A stretch of DNA of 64,000 nucleotides from Schistocerca nitens. Its lineage: Eukaryota > Arthropoda > Insecta > Orthoptera > Acrididae. Numbering within the stretch: position 1 is the first letter of the stretch; each line of letters starts with the position of its first letter. Below, one piece after another: positions 23,700 through 35,131 of this stretch. The notes below the pieces were generated by a model. That model was given only the letters and a program-made list of their open reading frames with translations, made no database searches and was not told where the DNA came from. The stretch lies in NCBI RefSeq assembly GCF_023898315.1, contig NC_064615.1:909142742-909206741 (forward strand), in the 5' to 3' direction. The position numbers were made by a program, and so were the translations under genes.

Positions 23700-26405
23700 T
23701 GTGCGGTATACATTGTTTAAATTCTTTATGAGATTCGTAGAACGATCAATCCGACCAACCATGAAAGCGTAACAAAAATGTTCCATTCTTTCATGGAAAT
23801 TTGCCAGACTTATCAAACCCCACTCCACCCGAAAAACACTCACATAAAGCAGGCGCTCTCACTATCACTAAAACTAAGCAATAGGCGAACGCATTCTGCA
23901 CATAGGTATGAAGTGCACGAAATGGCGAGATGGCAGTGGTCCCTCACAACACAAAAACATGAACGTATGTATGTAGTCATAGTGACAGTGCTGTGTGCAA
24001 ACAATCAACCACATATGTCTAGAAGAACGTGGCTAATGACGTAAGAAACAAAAAACCACGACTAATGATAACAATTAACACTGTTTATTGTGGCAAGTTA
24101 AAGCATGAGAACTGCTCATGATCCTAGCAAACTAAAAATGTATGAAAGCCTTGTTGTTACGTTGACCACTGAAAGTGCTTTCAGATAAAGCTAAACCCAT
24201 ATGGTCTTAACTAGACTTTATTACAGTCGCAAAAGACGGTATTTAACCTATGTAACTTGTATAAAACAGCCAGAAAACTAAGAAGACAACATAGAGCAAA
24301 ATTCTCAGATCGAAGCGCTAACGATCATAATATTAAATCTGTGAACTATTTAAAACTCAATACGTGTTTGTTGTCAAAGGAAATTTGGATTCCACACTGA
24401 ATTCCGTTAGTCCCCATGGTAACCTCTAGTTACCAATGATTCAGAGACAAGAATGTCGCCAGGAGATGCGTGTATCCCATTATAAGCATTTCTTCTATAT
24501 TCAGAAACAAAATTTCAGTAAATCTTATGTGTGTTGAGCAACCGCAAAAGGAAGCAGATATCCTATTCCTTGCAAGTTACGGTAAATAGGAAATCCAACA
24601 GTGTGTTTCTTACAAAATAGCTTTTTAATAAGTGTGATGAAATATAAGAGTTCCATAAACGGGGCATGCACAGTGTCTTGCAAGTGAATATTTCATCAAC
24701 GCCCTGCACCTAGTTGATAAACTGAAAGTTGTAAATGACTGATCTGAGACAGCCGTCAATCACTTGGAGGACTGCAATAAATAATTGACATGAAAATGAA
24801 AAACGAGAGTAGTATGTTCTTCAGGTTGTATCTCATTACTATTTTCAGGGTATAAGAGGAGATATTACCGAAGAAGTGGAACTTTTAAAAGGATACGTGA
24901 TTTCCTACCGCATTTGTGTTGCAAGTCTTCTACGTATCAGTTTTATGCACTGCGCTATTAATGTTAAAACAACAGCACTAATAATTAAGTAAATATTGAG
25001 GTACAAAATGAATCAAATGTTTGTACGCTATATTTTTTCCCCATGCTGAGAGCCTAAGGACGCCTATTTCACATACGTTTTTGAGTATTATCAAGCCCAA
25101 ATAGCACACAATTAATTTTTCTTGTACGGTTGAACTAAACTGAGTAGGGGGTAGGGGAGGGGAGGTAGCACAAGGAAAAGAATCAAGCTTCGAAAGTAAG
25201 AGTCACCCTAATGGGACATGGCACCAACGCACAGAAATCAACAACGGTATTCTAAGTCATTTTGACTTACAGAGATAACACTCACTCAATCAGATTGCGT
25301 ACAAGACATAGCTGCAGTTACAGATGACAAGCACTTGGAATTTTTTGCTTCGTTGAAGGCTGGTCGTTCTTCCAGTAGAAAGATGTTTCCGACAAATTTA
25401 CTTCCATTCTGCAAGGATGGCTAAGTTTGTCGCCGAAACCGAAACCTGGCAAGAGATTTTTGCGACTCGATTGACGGCCAGAGCCGCCGTTATGGTCGCG
25501 TCCTGAGCAAGGCAGCGTACGGTCGTTGCACTTAAAACCCACAACGGCGCGCTGTAGACTCGACGATAACACAGGGAAGAGAAAGAAAGAAATGAAAAAA
25601 GGAAAAAAAAATTGTGTGCGTGGCGGAGGACGGACGGACTTTACGAGACAGGCAGCCAGTCCTTTTCTTTTTGCAGAACTCGGAGGTATAACGAAATAAA
25701 ATAAATCGAGAATAAAGCGAGCAGGAAAGCAAGTCCACGCGGCAAAGAACATAAGGCGGTAATGCACAATAAAAGCGTGTGATGTGTGCTCAGCAAGAAA
25801 AGGGAGTGAGCACTCAGCACGTCGGTCCGTCCATACAGCTAGTATCACGTGCCGACGTTCACAGCTGTGTTACCTGTTATCTGAGCTTAATTAAAGGACC
25901 GCACTGGCGTTCAACAGACAAGGGGACGTTTGTGCACAGATAACAGTACCTGCTTGGTTTGTAGTTGCGGAATCTGCAAGTGTGATTCAGCTTTTTCTCC
26001 ATCAGATATGTTGCTAAAACCGCCATGAACTGCTCCAAGTGCGGAACGTCACATTCCCTGTCTAGATGATGACCTCGTGAGGCAGCGAGTCTGTAACTGA
26101 CACAGATACCCGCCACAGGGGAGTAACACTGTGGAAATCAACTTCACACGCAAGACTCCCGGCTCTAGCCTCACTTACTGGTCCATCTCTTTCCCTCCAT
26201 CTCTTTCCAACTACCACAGTCTCCTCCTCTTCCGGGATAAAAAAAAAAGAGCTTGAATGTGTTCGCATGCAAAAATTTTTGGGAAAATTTTTAAAGATCC
26301 TGATGAAGGTAGAATGAGGCAGCTGACAAACCCTACTTGCCGCTAACAGTATTTTAAACAGGAATACGTTTCCCTTTTTGTGTTGTGGTAGGATCACTCT
26401 TCCGC
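23700..26405. other. unassigned DNA
   Basis: About 2.7 kb without a recognisable element. It includes a less A+T-rich patch near 25430-25640 and the minus-strand open frame listed at 25318-25848. Confidence 0.3.
25318..25848 (-). other. 176-codon open frame without recognised domain
   Basis: The longest unexplained open frame in this stretch. Its product would contain a run rich in phenylalanine (FFFPFFISFFLFP), which comes from a purine-rich tract on the plus strand and not from obvious coding selection. No conserved motif, splice context or neighbour supports a gene. Most likely fortuitous; an untranslated exon or promoter-proximal region is possible but unsupported. Confidence 0.12.
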
Positions 26406-26420
26406 TAGCTACCTTCTTTA

Positions 26421-26620
26421 AAAAAAATGGTTCAAATGACTCTGAGCACTATGGGACTTAACTTCTGAGGTCATCAGTCCCCTAGAACTTAGAACTACTT
26501 AAACCTAACTAACCTAAGGACATCACACACATCCATACCCGGGGCAGGATTCGAGCCTGCGATGGTAGTGGCCGCGCGGTTCCAGACTGTAGCGCCTAGA
26601 ACCGCACGGCCACTCCGGCC
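26421..26620 (-). mobile_element. tRNA-derived SINE with target duplication
   Basis: Minus-strand copy of the commonest SINE here: head ggccggagtggccgtgcggt, B box ggctcgaatcctgcc, tail gtccttaggttagttagg, ending ccatttttttt. Flanking 14-bp sequences agctaccttcttta (26407-26420) and agctcccttcttta (26621-26634) differ at one base and are the target duplication. Confidence 0.9.
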
Positions 26621-27848
26621 AGCTCCCTTCTTTACTCTGCCATAGAAGGACATTCACTCATATGAAAAAAATACACCTCGGACCAGATTTTACGAGCACA
26701 AAAATTTTGCGCATCCTTCAGCATTAGAGCACGGGGTTTCCACAACGCTTCTGGTGACAGGGCAGACTCTTTACAGAATATTTCTTTGTGCTACGTCACT
26801 TTGTAAACTATATTCCAGTGCGTTTCAACACTGTAATTTTCTAATGGGAAATAGCTGATGATTGAAGTAGCTAATTTCTAGATTCGTATGTATTTAATTT
26901 CAGCGGAAAATGCTTCTGTCGGAGCGCAAAACAGAGAAACACTCTCCTGTCTAAAGGAGTCTTACTGAAAAGTGCGGTATCGGATTCCTCATTCATCCTT
27001 CCCGTACAGCGTCAAAAATTTGCCCAAAATTATGGCTTTTCAGCATATTCGCACCCTTCGTAACACGCAACTCACCTCTTACTCCCACAAGCTCCCCTAA
27101 ACCGTAATTCTCACACCCACTAGTCCATCGCTGTTAGTTGCTCATATCCATCTATTCTCAATTGCTCGCACATTCAGGCCAGTTCATTGTCATTATCGTC
27201 TGCGTCTCTCTGTCACGGTCTCCTGTCTGAAATCCACCGTCTCCTTTGTTGTCTTCTATTAATTCTGTCTGGTTCAGATACCTCGAAGGAAACGGGTAAA
27301 ACAGTCGTAATTTTTTCCAATTTTTTTTATTATTTAACCGCCTCAGAATTGAACTTTTTCTGGAGAAAGAAACATTTTTCTTTATGTGGTGACGCTCTTA
27401 AAAAATATTTAGTAATTTTTTATGCAATATTTTTTTACACCAATATGTACCCCTTTTTAAAATATTCTTTGTACACTTTGCCTCATTATATAGACTAAAA
27501 TAAATAATTACGATATATTTTCTATTTTAATAAATAAAATGATCATTCAATAATTATCATGCAAAATAACAATAACAATATTCAATTATACAGTGGAATA
27601 TAGCGAACCAAACACTTACGTGTGTTCAGGTGGTCACGAGCTGCTGCGCACTGCAACATTGACTTGCTGATACTTTCATAGTGATGCCCAACGGTTGATA
27701 GCAGTTGTGCGTGATGAAAAGGCTGAAAATTCACAAACGTGCACCTCAGGAGTCCATCGGGAAAAAATACTTATGTTTCAGCTAAGACAAAGTAAAAATT
27801 GATGAACAGAATTGCATCCAGAAGATCTGAAAGGTTTAAGCAACCAAT

Positions 27849-27915
27849 ACACACGGTCTCAATATGATTCATCAGGAAACTAGACAAGATGAATCATTAC
27901 ATTGAGACCATGTGT
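27849..27915. repeat. hairpin with about 25-bp arms
   Basis: Arms 27849-27873 and 27888-27915 are reverse complements apart from a 3-nt bulge and one or two mismatches, around a 14-nt loop. No inverted ends of a larger element were seen. Confidence 0.75.
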
Positions 27916-28204
27916 ACTATTATATATACCTTTCTACTACTCGTGGAATGTATTACTTACTTGGGATAATTTCATACGTTTTATCTTGTACATTCCCTCA
28001 TTTTATCATAATTGTTTGTTTAGTGCCAAACAATGTGTAATTATATGGTTACACTGTTGTAGGTCGTTTGCACATTTCACTCTATATACGTGTTATGTAT
28101 GTGCTGCATATGTCTTAGTAACCTTGTACTGACATCTGTTTGTATTTTTAATGTCACTAACAGCTGCATAATTCATTTAAACTGCACTGTATATATGTTC
28201 TATT

Positions 28205-28257
28205 CTGATGTACAAGGGCCCGAAGGTAACGCTAACGAAGCGTCGAAAATAGTTGCT
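28205..28257 (+). other. hammerhead-like RNA motif, decayed
   Basis: CTGATGT is followed by a paired region and then TCGAAAATAGTTGC. The 3' part parallels GAAACTAGTTT of the motif at 11413-11447. The GAAA box is kept, but the core CTGATGA is changed at its last base. Confidence 0.2.
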
Positions 28258-29072
28258 TAAATAATTATTGTTTTAGGAAGAATTACAGCCGTCGGTATGC
28301 CTTTCGTACGAGATATTGATCAATCGCAATCCCGCATCCACATCTATAGGAACGGAGAAGAAAAATGATTACGAAAAGTCTATCGAGTATGTTGCTAACG
28401 CAACTTCCTGTCTCGAACCATCGATGTCGAAACGTGCTCGACCGGAGATTTGAGGGCCATGCTCACCATGACTTACGACAATTTGTGAATGTTTTCCATA
28501 TGTGCACTCTATATCTCGCACGAAATGGATGATAATCATAAGCCGTATAGGAAGATCAAACTGCTGGTACGCAATCCTGCAGTCTTGCAGCTCCAGATGT
28601 TCTAGTCTACTTTGCCAGAGTGTGGAGAGTTACTTGGTCTGCCGTCCTCGTTCGAACGAAAAATATGTTACTATTATTTATTTTACTTAAAGTGACTTCT
28701 GGGAATGGTCGACAATGCCAAGCGCAAAATTCAGATACGTGAGGCAGAATTAAAGTGTAGTTACCTTTTATATAGGATATGAAACTAGTGTAATTTTTAA
28801 AATTACTATTTGTACACTTTTTTCAGGAAAAGAAAAGACATTGGATATTTTGACATTCCAAGATTGGTTTTTCATAAAGTAACAAATTACGGAACCAATC
28901 ATGTGATAAGTAAAACCTTAAAGTATAATTTAAGGTCCTTTTTCACAAAGCCTAATGAATTTATAAATTTATTTAGAAGTCTAATAATCAAAAAAGAACG
29001 TAGAACTGGTAGGAAGAGAAGTAATCACCAGTTTTGAGTTCTTCGTATAGTGCTTCCTTCCTTTGTGTTTTA

Positions 29073-29496
29073 TACAAGGTGTAACGGGTATAAGTGCAGA
29101 TATTTTTATTCCTGGTTGAGGACTGCATACTGAACAATTTCACATACGTGTTTACGTCATTTGCAGCCTAATAGTTATAGCTGTTACAAGTCATATGTTT
29201 TTAGGTTGAGTAGCACGTCTTAGTATATGTGCCAAAAGCAAGTCATTAATGCTTATTTTCCCCCTGGCAGCTGGTCAGATGTTGAACTGTGGACACAACA
29301 CATATAATCTGTACTGACAGGCGTAGTCCAGTTAGGGGTGCAGTTACGTCAATGCAGAATCATCAGGTAGTAAATTTCGTGACGTCTTTATGGGAAGACT
29401 GTTACACGCAGAAAAAAAATGACCAACAGACTGATGTATGCACATATTAAGGTACCACATATAAAATATGTCCGCTTGTAGCCGGTACACCCTTTA
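29073..29496. mobile_element. MITE with 30-bp terminal inverted repeats
   Basis: The left 30 bp (29073-29102, tacaaggtgtaacgggtata) and the right 30 bp in reverse (29467-29496, taaagggtgtaccggctaca) agree at about 22 positions. The 424-bp interior has no coding capacity, as expected of a non-autonomous DNA transposon. The superfamily is uncertain. Confidence 0.6.
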
Positions 29497-29499
29497 TTT

Positions 29500-30275
29500 T
29501 ACACACTGAAATAAGAATTGCTGTATGTCATCTTTAGTTGTACAGTAATCTTAATTCAGAGGCGGTATTAACATCAAAATGTGTATCGTTTTGTTGTTAT
29601 TTGTAGGCTCTGCTTTTAATTTATCAAATGCGACGATGTCCTATTTATAGTTACCAAAATCTGTGGTCTATGCAGGTGTATGTTGCTGGGCAGCCCACCA
29701 TCAGATTCCATTGACGTTAATGCCGTCATTAGATAACGATAGAATTGGCCTTAACTAAAAGCTGTCGATAGTGCGGAAGGGATATCACGGCGGACGCGGG
29801 TTGTTGCACGTTCTTAGGAAGCTGATTAGCACATGGCGTGGCGTCTTGCATTCCTATCATTACCATCCGTGACACAGAAAAGAGATGTGCACTTTGAAAA
29901 ACCTGCTCAGGCTAGGGAGAACATGAAATCCGATTCAGCAAATGTTTCAAATGACTTGTACTTACAGACCTTTCGTCTACAGAAAATACACCCGTTTCCA
30001 AACTGTCAATGTCAGTAGCACACTACAAACGGAAACTTTGTGTATATAATTAAGAATTCATTTAATCTAAAGAATGGTTTTACGTACATGTGAGGTGAAA
30101 CGGAAGAGGGAAGAGAATCCCAAGACCTTTCAACGTGCCCAGTGAGGCGTCTCAGGTAACGTGCAAAACAATGAAAGCATGTGACTATATTCTGACAGCT
30201 GCACAGGATAAAATCTAATCATGAAACTGGCACTTCCTTTGAAGAGCTATTACAAGAACCTGGTAAGAAACTATA
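29500..30275. other. unassigned DNA
   Basis: Nothing recognised. Confidence 0.3.
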
Positions 30276-30280
30276 AATAA

Positions 30281-30640
30281 ATGACCGCAAATTTACTGTG
30301 TCATTACGCCGACTTTGGCTTGATAGAAGCAAAGGGAAGAAAAGCAGTACATATTGATTCGCCACATGACTGGGTAGCCATTGTGAAAGAATCCAAGAAG
30401 AAAAATCCGTTTAAAATAGTTCATATGATGCATGCTGACTTTTTATCCACAAAGAAATTGAAATCAGCCATTGAAAACCGGACGAAAATCGTTGCTGGAG
30501 ACAACGTGAATGGGGTAGACATTAAGTGGTTAAGGTACGAAAAGGGATGTGCAGATTCACTAAAATACAAAAGCAGCTTCGATCCTGACATACAGTTGCA
30601 TGAAATTAATTTGGCAAATAAAGGTAAAGGAAGCGACATG
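30281..30640 (+). pseudogene. transposase-like ORF fragment of an uncharacterised insect family
   Basis: The protein begins MTANLLCHYADFGLIEAKGR, followed by SPHDWVAIVKESKKKNPFKI and VHMMHADF. This resembles the C-terminal part of a widespread insect protein family with an H-S-x-x-x-D-x-D-F-x-x-I-E motif followed by a conserved NPF and DF, thought to derive from transposable elements. I recognise the pattern but not a formal family name. The upstream catalytic part is absent, and the frame runs on into unrelated LINE sequence after about residue 115. It is probably a broken copy. Confidence 0.4.
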
Positions 30641-30729
30641 CATTTACGGAAGCAAACCAGAAGGATTTGTTGCTTTTCTTGCCTTTTATTCCTCTCATTC
30701 AGCATCGTTTCTTCACGCATATTCTTTAC

Positions 30730-31432
30730 ATCACAAACACATGTCAAAAACGGTTTGCCGAAAATTAGGCCGAGCTAAATGGAAACCGTTAACCTGCAGT
30801 TACACGATAGATCAGTCAACTCTAAAGGCTGGAAATTCAACTGAACACCTAGAAATTACGATTACTAACAACTTAAAATGGAAAGAACTCACAGAAAATG
30901 TTGCGGGGAAGGCGAACCAAAGACTGCGTTTTATTGGCAGAACACAGAAGATGAAACAGATCTACCAAAGAAACTGCCTACACGACGCTCGTCCGTCCTC
31001 TTTTACAGTACTAGTGAGCAGTCCTATCGTACTGAGCAGTCCTATACTTACCATATAGGGTTAATGGAGTACATCGAGAAAGTTCAAAGAAGAGAGCACG
31101 TTTTGCATTATCGAGAAACAGGGGAGGGAGTGTCACTTACACGATACAATATTTGGGGTGGACATCATTAAAACAAAGGCGTTTTTAGTTGCGGCGGAAC
31201 AACTTTCTCCTCCGAATGGAAAATATTTTGTTAACGCCGACGTACATAGGGAAAACAATCATTATAATCAAATAAAGAAAATCGGATTTCGCATGGAAAG
31301 ATGTAGGTGTTCGTTTTTCCTCGCGCTGTACGAGCCTGGAATAATAGAGAATTATTGTGAAGGTGATTCGATCAACCCTCTGCCAGGTACTTAAATGTGA
31401 TTTGCAGAATATCCATTTAGATGTAGAGACTG
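30730..31432 (+). mobile_element. Jockey-type LINE, 3' half
   Basis: The plus strand encodes LKAGNSTEHLEITITNNLKW then NVAGKANQRLRFIGRTQ, the region just after the reverse transcriptase core in Jockey/CR1-type LINEs. After a frameshift IEKVQRREHV follows, then NGKYFVNADVHRENN. The non-coding 3' end includes aaccctctgccaggtactta and stops in gatgtagag, the usual type of tail. The 5' part including the reverse transcriptase active site is missing, as is common for truncated LINE insertions. Confidence 0.65.
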
Positions 31433-31990
31433 GAGAGGATGATGGAGTGTTATGTGTGCAAATACGTAGGTAAACGAAGTCAATACAAGATCGGTAATGC
31501 GAATACTGAACATGAAAGTTGTACTGTGTACTACTTTGTTTGCAATTATTTTCAGGTGACTACTGAAGCATATTTTCCGTTAGAAACATTGTTGCGGTCT
31601 CTGATGTTTCTATGTACTCCATTTTGCAGGGAACAACCGTAGGACAACTGTCTGTTTCAAAATTAAAGAAATTTATATCTGCAAAGTTGATGCTGATTTT
31701 ATTTTACATCTTTTGTGCATATTCAAACTCCGATATCTCAGAAACACTTTCTCTGGACGTGCACCACTTGTATTCTAAACGCTTCATATTGTAAAGAGTG
31801 TATACATAATGATAATATACAGTCCGGTATGCCACTATATTTTGGTTCTATACATAATATAATTTCTTCATAAGACAGGATCTGTTAATGATGGGAAAGG
31901 TCACAGATAAAGATTTTCACTCAATTTTAAAGGAATGGTACATTGTGTCAGGAATTACAGAAATTTATTGATTGTTTGATTTTTCTATGA
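31433..31990. other. unassigned DNA
   Basis: Short stretch upstream of the RTE-type LINE; nothing recognised. Confidence 0.3.
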
Positions 31991-32222
31991 GTATGAAAAA
32001 GATCCCCCCATGAACCATGGACCTTGCCGTTGGTGGGGAGGCTTGCGTGCCTCAGCAATACAGATGGCCGTACCGTAGGTGCAACCACAATGGAGGGGTA
32101 TCTGTTGAGAGGCCAGACAAACATGTGCTTCCTGAAGAGGGGCAGCAGCCTTTTCAGTAGTTGCAGGGGCAACTGTCTGGATGATTGACTGATCTGGCCT
32201 TGTAACATTAACCAAAACGGCC

Positions 32223-33386
32223 TTGCTGTGCTGGTACTGCGAACGGCTGAAAGCAAGGGGAAACTACAGCCGTAATTTTTCCCGAGGACATGCAGCTTTA
32301 CTGTATGATTCAATGATGATGGCGTCCTCTTGGGTAAAATGTTCCGGAGGTAAAATAGTCCCCCATTCGGATCTCCGGGCGGGGACTACTCAAGAGGATG
32401 TCGTTATCAGGAGAAAGAAAACTGGCGTTCTACGGATCGGAGCGTGGAATGTCAGATCCCTTAATCGGGCAGGTAGGTTAGAAAATTTAAAAAGGGAAAT
32501 GGATAGGTTAAAGTTAGATATAGTGGGAATTAGTGAAGTTCGGTGGCAGGAAGAACAAGACTTTTGGTCAGGTGATTACAGGATTATAAATACAAAATCA
32601 AATAGGGGTAATGCAGGAGTAGGTTTAATAATGAATAAAAAAATTGAAGTGCGGGTTAGCTACTACAAACAGCATAGTGAACGCATTATTGTGGCCAAGA
32701 AAGACACAAAGCCCACGCCTACTACAGTAGTACAAGTTTATATGCCCACTAGCTCTGCAGATGATGAAGACATTGATGAAATGTATGACGAGATAAAAGA
32801 AATTATTCAGGTAGTGAAGGGAGACGAAAATTTAATAGTCATGGGTGACTGGAATTCGTCAGTAGGAAAAGGGAGAGATGGAAACATAGTAGGTGAATAT
32901 GGATTGGTGGGAAGAAATGAAAGAGGAAGCCGCCTTGTAGAATTTTGCACAGAGCATAACTTAATCATAGCTAACACTTGGTTCAAGAATCATAAAAGAA
33001 GGTTGTATACCTGGAAGAATCCTGGAGATACAAAAAGGTATCACATAGATTATATAATGGTAAGACAGAGATTTAGGAACCAGGTTTTAAATTGTAAGAC
33101 ATTTCCAGGGGCAGATGTGGATTCTGACCACAATCTATTGGTTATGAACTGCAGATTGAAACTGAAGAAACTGCAAAAAGGTGGGAATTTAAGGAGATGG
33201 GACCTGGATAAACTGAAAGAACCAGAGGTTGTACAGAGTTTCAGGGAGAGCATAAGGGAACAATTGACAGGAATGGGGGAAAGAAATACAGTAGAAGAAG
33301 AATGGGTAGCTCTGAGGGATGAAGTAGTGAAGGCAGTGGACGATCAAGTAGGTAAAAGACGAGGGTTAATAGAAATCGTTGGGTAA
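32223..33386 (+). pseudogene. RTE endonuclease domain (EEP fold)
   Basis: The open frame contains the endonuclease motifs in order: RIGAWNVRSLNRAGRL (metal-binding N), ISEVRWQEEQDFWSGDY (catalytic E), VQVYMPT, LIVMGDWNSSVG (D and N), YTWKNPGD, HIDYIMV, and DVDSDHNLLV (the final D-H pair). All key residues appear intact. The domain nicks target DNA to start reverse transcription. Such ORFs are often mislabelled as craniofacial development protein 2-like. The upstream ATG at 32223 is inside the 5' untranslated-like region, and the true start is probably nearer 32300. The frame ends at 33386 through a frameshift and not at a natural stop. Confidence 0.85.
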
Positions 33387-33707
33387 CAGAAGAAATATTG
33401 AATTTAATTGATGAAAGGAGAAAGTATAAAAATGCAGTAAATGAAGCAGGCAAAAAGGAATACAAACGTCTCAAAAATGAGATCGACAGGAAGTGCAAAT
33501 GGCTAAGCAGGGATGGCTAGAGGACAAATGTAAGGATGTAGAGGCTTATCTCACTAGGGGTAAGATAGATACTGTCTACAGCAAAATTAAAGAGACTTTT
33601 GGAGAGAAGAGAACCACTTGTATGAGTATCAAGAGCTCAGATAGCAACCCAGTTCTAAGCAAAGAAGGGAAGGCAGAAAGGTGGAAGGAGTATATAGAGG
33701 GTTTATA

Positions 33708-35129
33708 CACTCCTGGAAATTGAAATAAGAACACCGTGAATTCATTGTCCCAGGAAGGGGAAACTCTATTGACACATTCCTGGGGTCAGATACATCACAT
33801 GATCACACTGACAGAACCACAGGCACATAGCCACAGGCAACAGAGCATGCACAATGTCGGCACTAGTGCAGTGTATATCCACCTTTCGCAGCAATGCAGG
33901 CCGCTATTCTCCCATGGAGACGATCGTAGAGATGCTGGATGTAGTCCTGTGGAACGGCTTGCCATGCCATTTCCACCTGGCGCCTCAGTTGGACCAGCGT
34001 TCGTGCTGGACGTGCAGACCGCGTGAGACGACGCTTCATCCAGTCCCAAACATGCTCAATGGGGGACAGATCCGGAGATCTTGCTGGCCAGGGTAGTTGA
34101 CTTACACCTTCTAGAGCACGTTTGGTGGCACGGGATACATGCGGACGTGCATTGTCCTGTTGGAACAGCAAGTTCCCTTGCCGGTCTAGGAATGGTAGAA
34201 CGATGGGTTCGATGACGGTTTGGATGTACCGTGCACTATTCAGTGTCCCCTCGACGATCACCAGTGGTGTACGGCCAGTGTAGGAGATCGCTCCCCACAC
34301 CATGATGCCGGGTGTTGGCCCTGTGTGCCTCGGTCGTATGCAGTCCTGATTGTGGCGCTCACCTGCACGGCGCCAAACACGCATACGACCATCATTGGCA
34401 CCAAGGCAGAAGCGACTCTCATCGCTGAAGACGACACGTCTCCATTCGTCCCTCCATTCACGCCTGTCGCGACACCACTGGAGGCGGGCTGCACGATGTT
34501 GGGGCGTGAGCGGAAGACGGCCTAACGGTGTGCGGGACCGTAGCCCAGCTTCATGGAGACGGTTGCGAATGGTCCTCGCCGATAGCCCAGGAGCAACAGT
34601 GTCCCTAATTTGCTGGGAAGTGGCGGTGCGGCCCCCTACGGCACTGCGTAGGATCCTACGGTCTTGGCGTGCATCCGTGCGTCGCTGCGGTCCGGTCCCA
34701 GGTCGACGGGCACGTGCACCTTCCGCCGACCACTGGCGACAACATCGATGTGCTGTGGAGACCTCACGCCCCACGTGTTGAGCAATTCGGCGGTACGTCC
34801 ACCCGGCCTCCCGCATGCCCACTATACGCCCTCGCTCAAAGTCCGTCAACTGCACATACGGTTCACGTCCACGCTGTCGCGGCATGCTACCAGTGTTAAA
34901 GACTGCGATGGAGCTCCGTATGCCACGGCAAACTGGCTGACACTGACGGCGGCGGTGCACAAATGCTGCGCAGCTAGCGCCATTCGACGGCCAACACCGC
35001 GGTTCGTGGTGTGTCCGCTGTGCCGTGCGTGTGATCATTGCTTGTACAGCCCTCTCGCAGTGTCCGGAGCAAGTATGGTGGGTCTGACACACCGGTGTCA
35101 ATGTGTTCTTTTTTCCATTTCCAGGAGTG
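33708..35129 (-). mobile_element. complete Tc1-type transposon, copy 2 (intact)
   Basis: This is the same element as 3671-5092, inverted, with the same length of 1422 bp, 27-bp terminal inverted repeats beginning cactcctggaaat, and TA duplications at 33706-33707 and 35130-35131. It lies inside the RTE-type LINE, between the linker and the reverse transcriptase. Removing it restores LINE continuity, so it arrived after the LINE. Both ends and the transposase frame are intact, so it could be autonomous. Confidence 0.95.
33863..34885 (-). CDS. Tc1-type transposase, intact
   Basis: This is a 340-residue protein starting MPRQRGREPY; the frame stays open further upstream, but this ATG matches the position in copy 1 and the usual protein start. 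Residues about 10-120 form a paired-type helix-turn-helix region that would bind the terminal repeats. The catalytic domain contains FSDESRFCLGANDGRM (first D), FQQDNARPHVSRATKRALEG (second D) and SPDLSPIEHVWDWMKRRL (E). The tryptophan codon that became TAG in copy 1 is intact here. A basic stretch after the E (MKRRLTRSARPART) is typical. Thirty-two residues separate the second D and the E. The enzyme would excise and reinsert its own and sister copies at TA sites in the nucleus. Confidence 0.93.
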   Translation of the reverse strand: MPRQRGREPYVQLTDFERGRIVGMREAGWTYRRIAQHVGREVSTAHRCCRQWSAEGARARRPGTGPQRRTDARQDRRILRSAVGGRTATSQQIRDTVAPGLSARTIRNRLHEAGLRSRTPLGRLPLTPQHRAARLQWCRDRREWRDEWRRVVFSDESRFCLGANDGRMRVWRRAGERHNQDCIRPRHTGPTPGIMVWGAISYTGRTPLVIVEGTLNSARYIQTVIEPIVLPFLDRQGNLLFQQDNARPHVSRATKRALEGVSQLPWPARSPDLSPIEHVWDWMKRRLTRSARPARTLVQLRRQVEMAWQAVPQDYIQHLYDRLHGRIAACIAAKGGYTLH

Positions 35130-35131
35130 TA

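Larger units (their letters stand above)
26640..29070. other. unassigned A+T-rich DNA
   Basis: No gene recognised. Contains the hairpin at 27849 and the hammerhead-like motif at 28205. The stretch around 27300-27600 is especially A+T-rich. Confidence 0.35.

Noticed and set aside
32223..33386. Host gene for a craniofacial development protein 2-like product
   Set aside because: This label is commonly given to RTE-type LINE endonucleases. Here the frame lies inside a LINE with both ends and a target duplication resolved.
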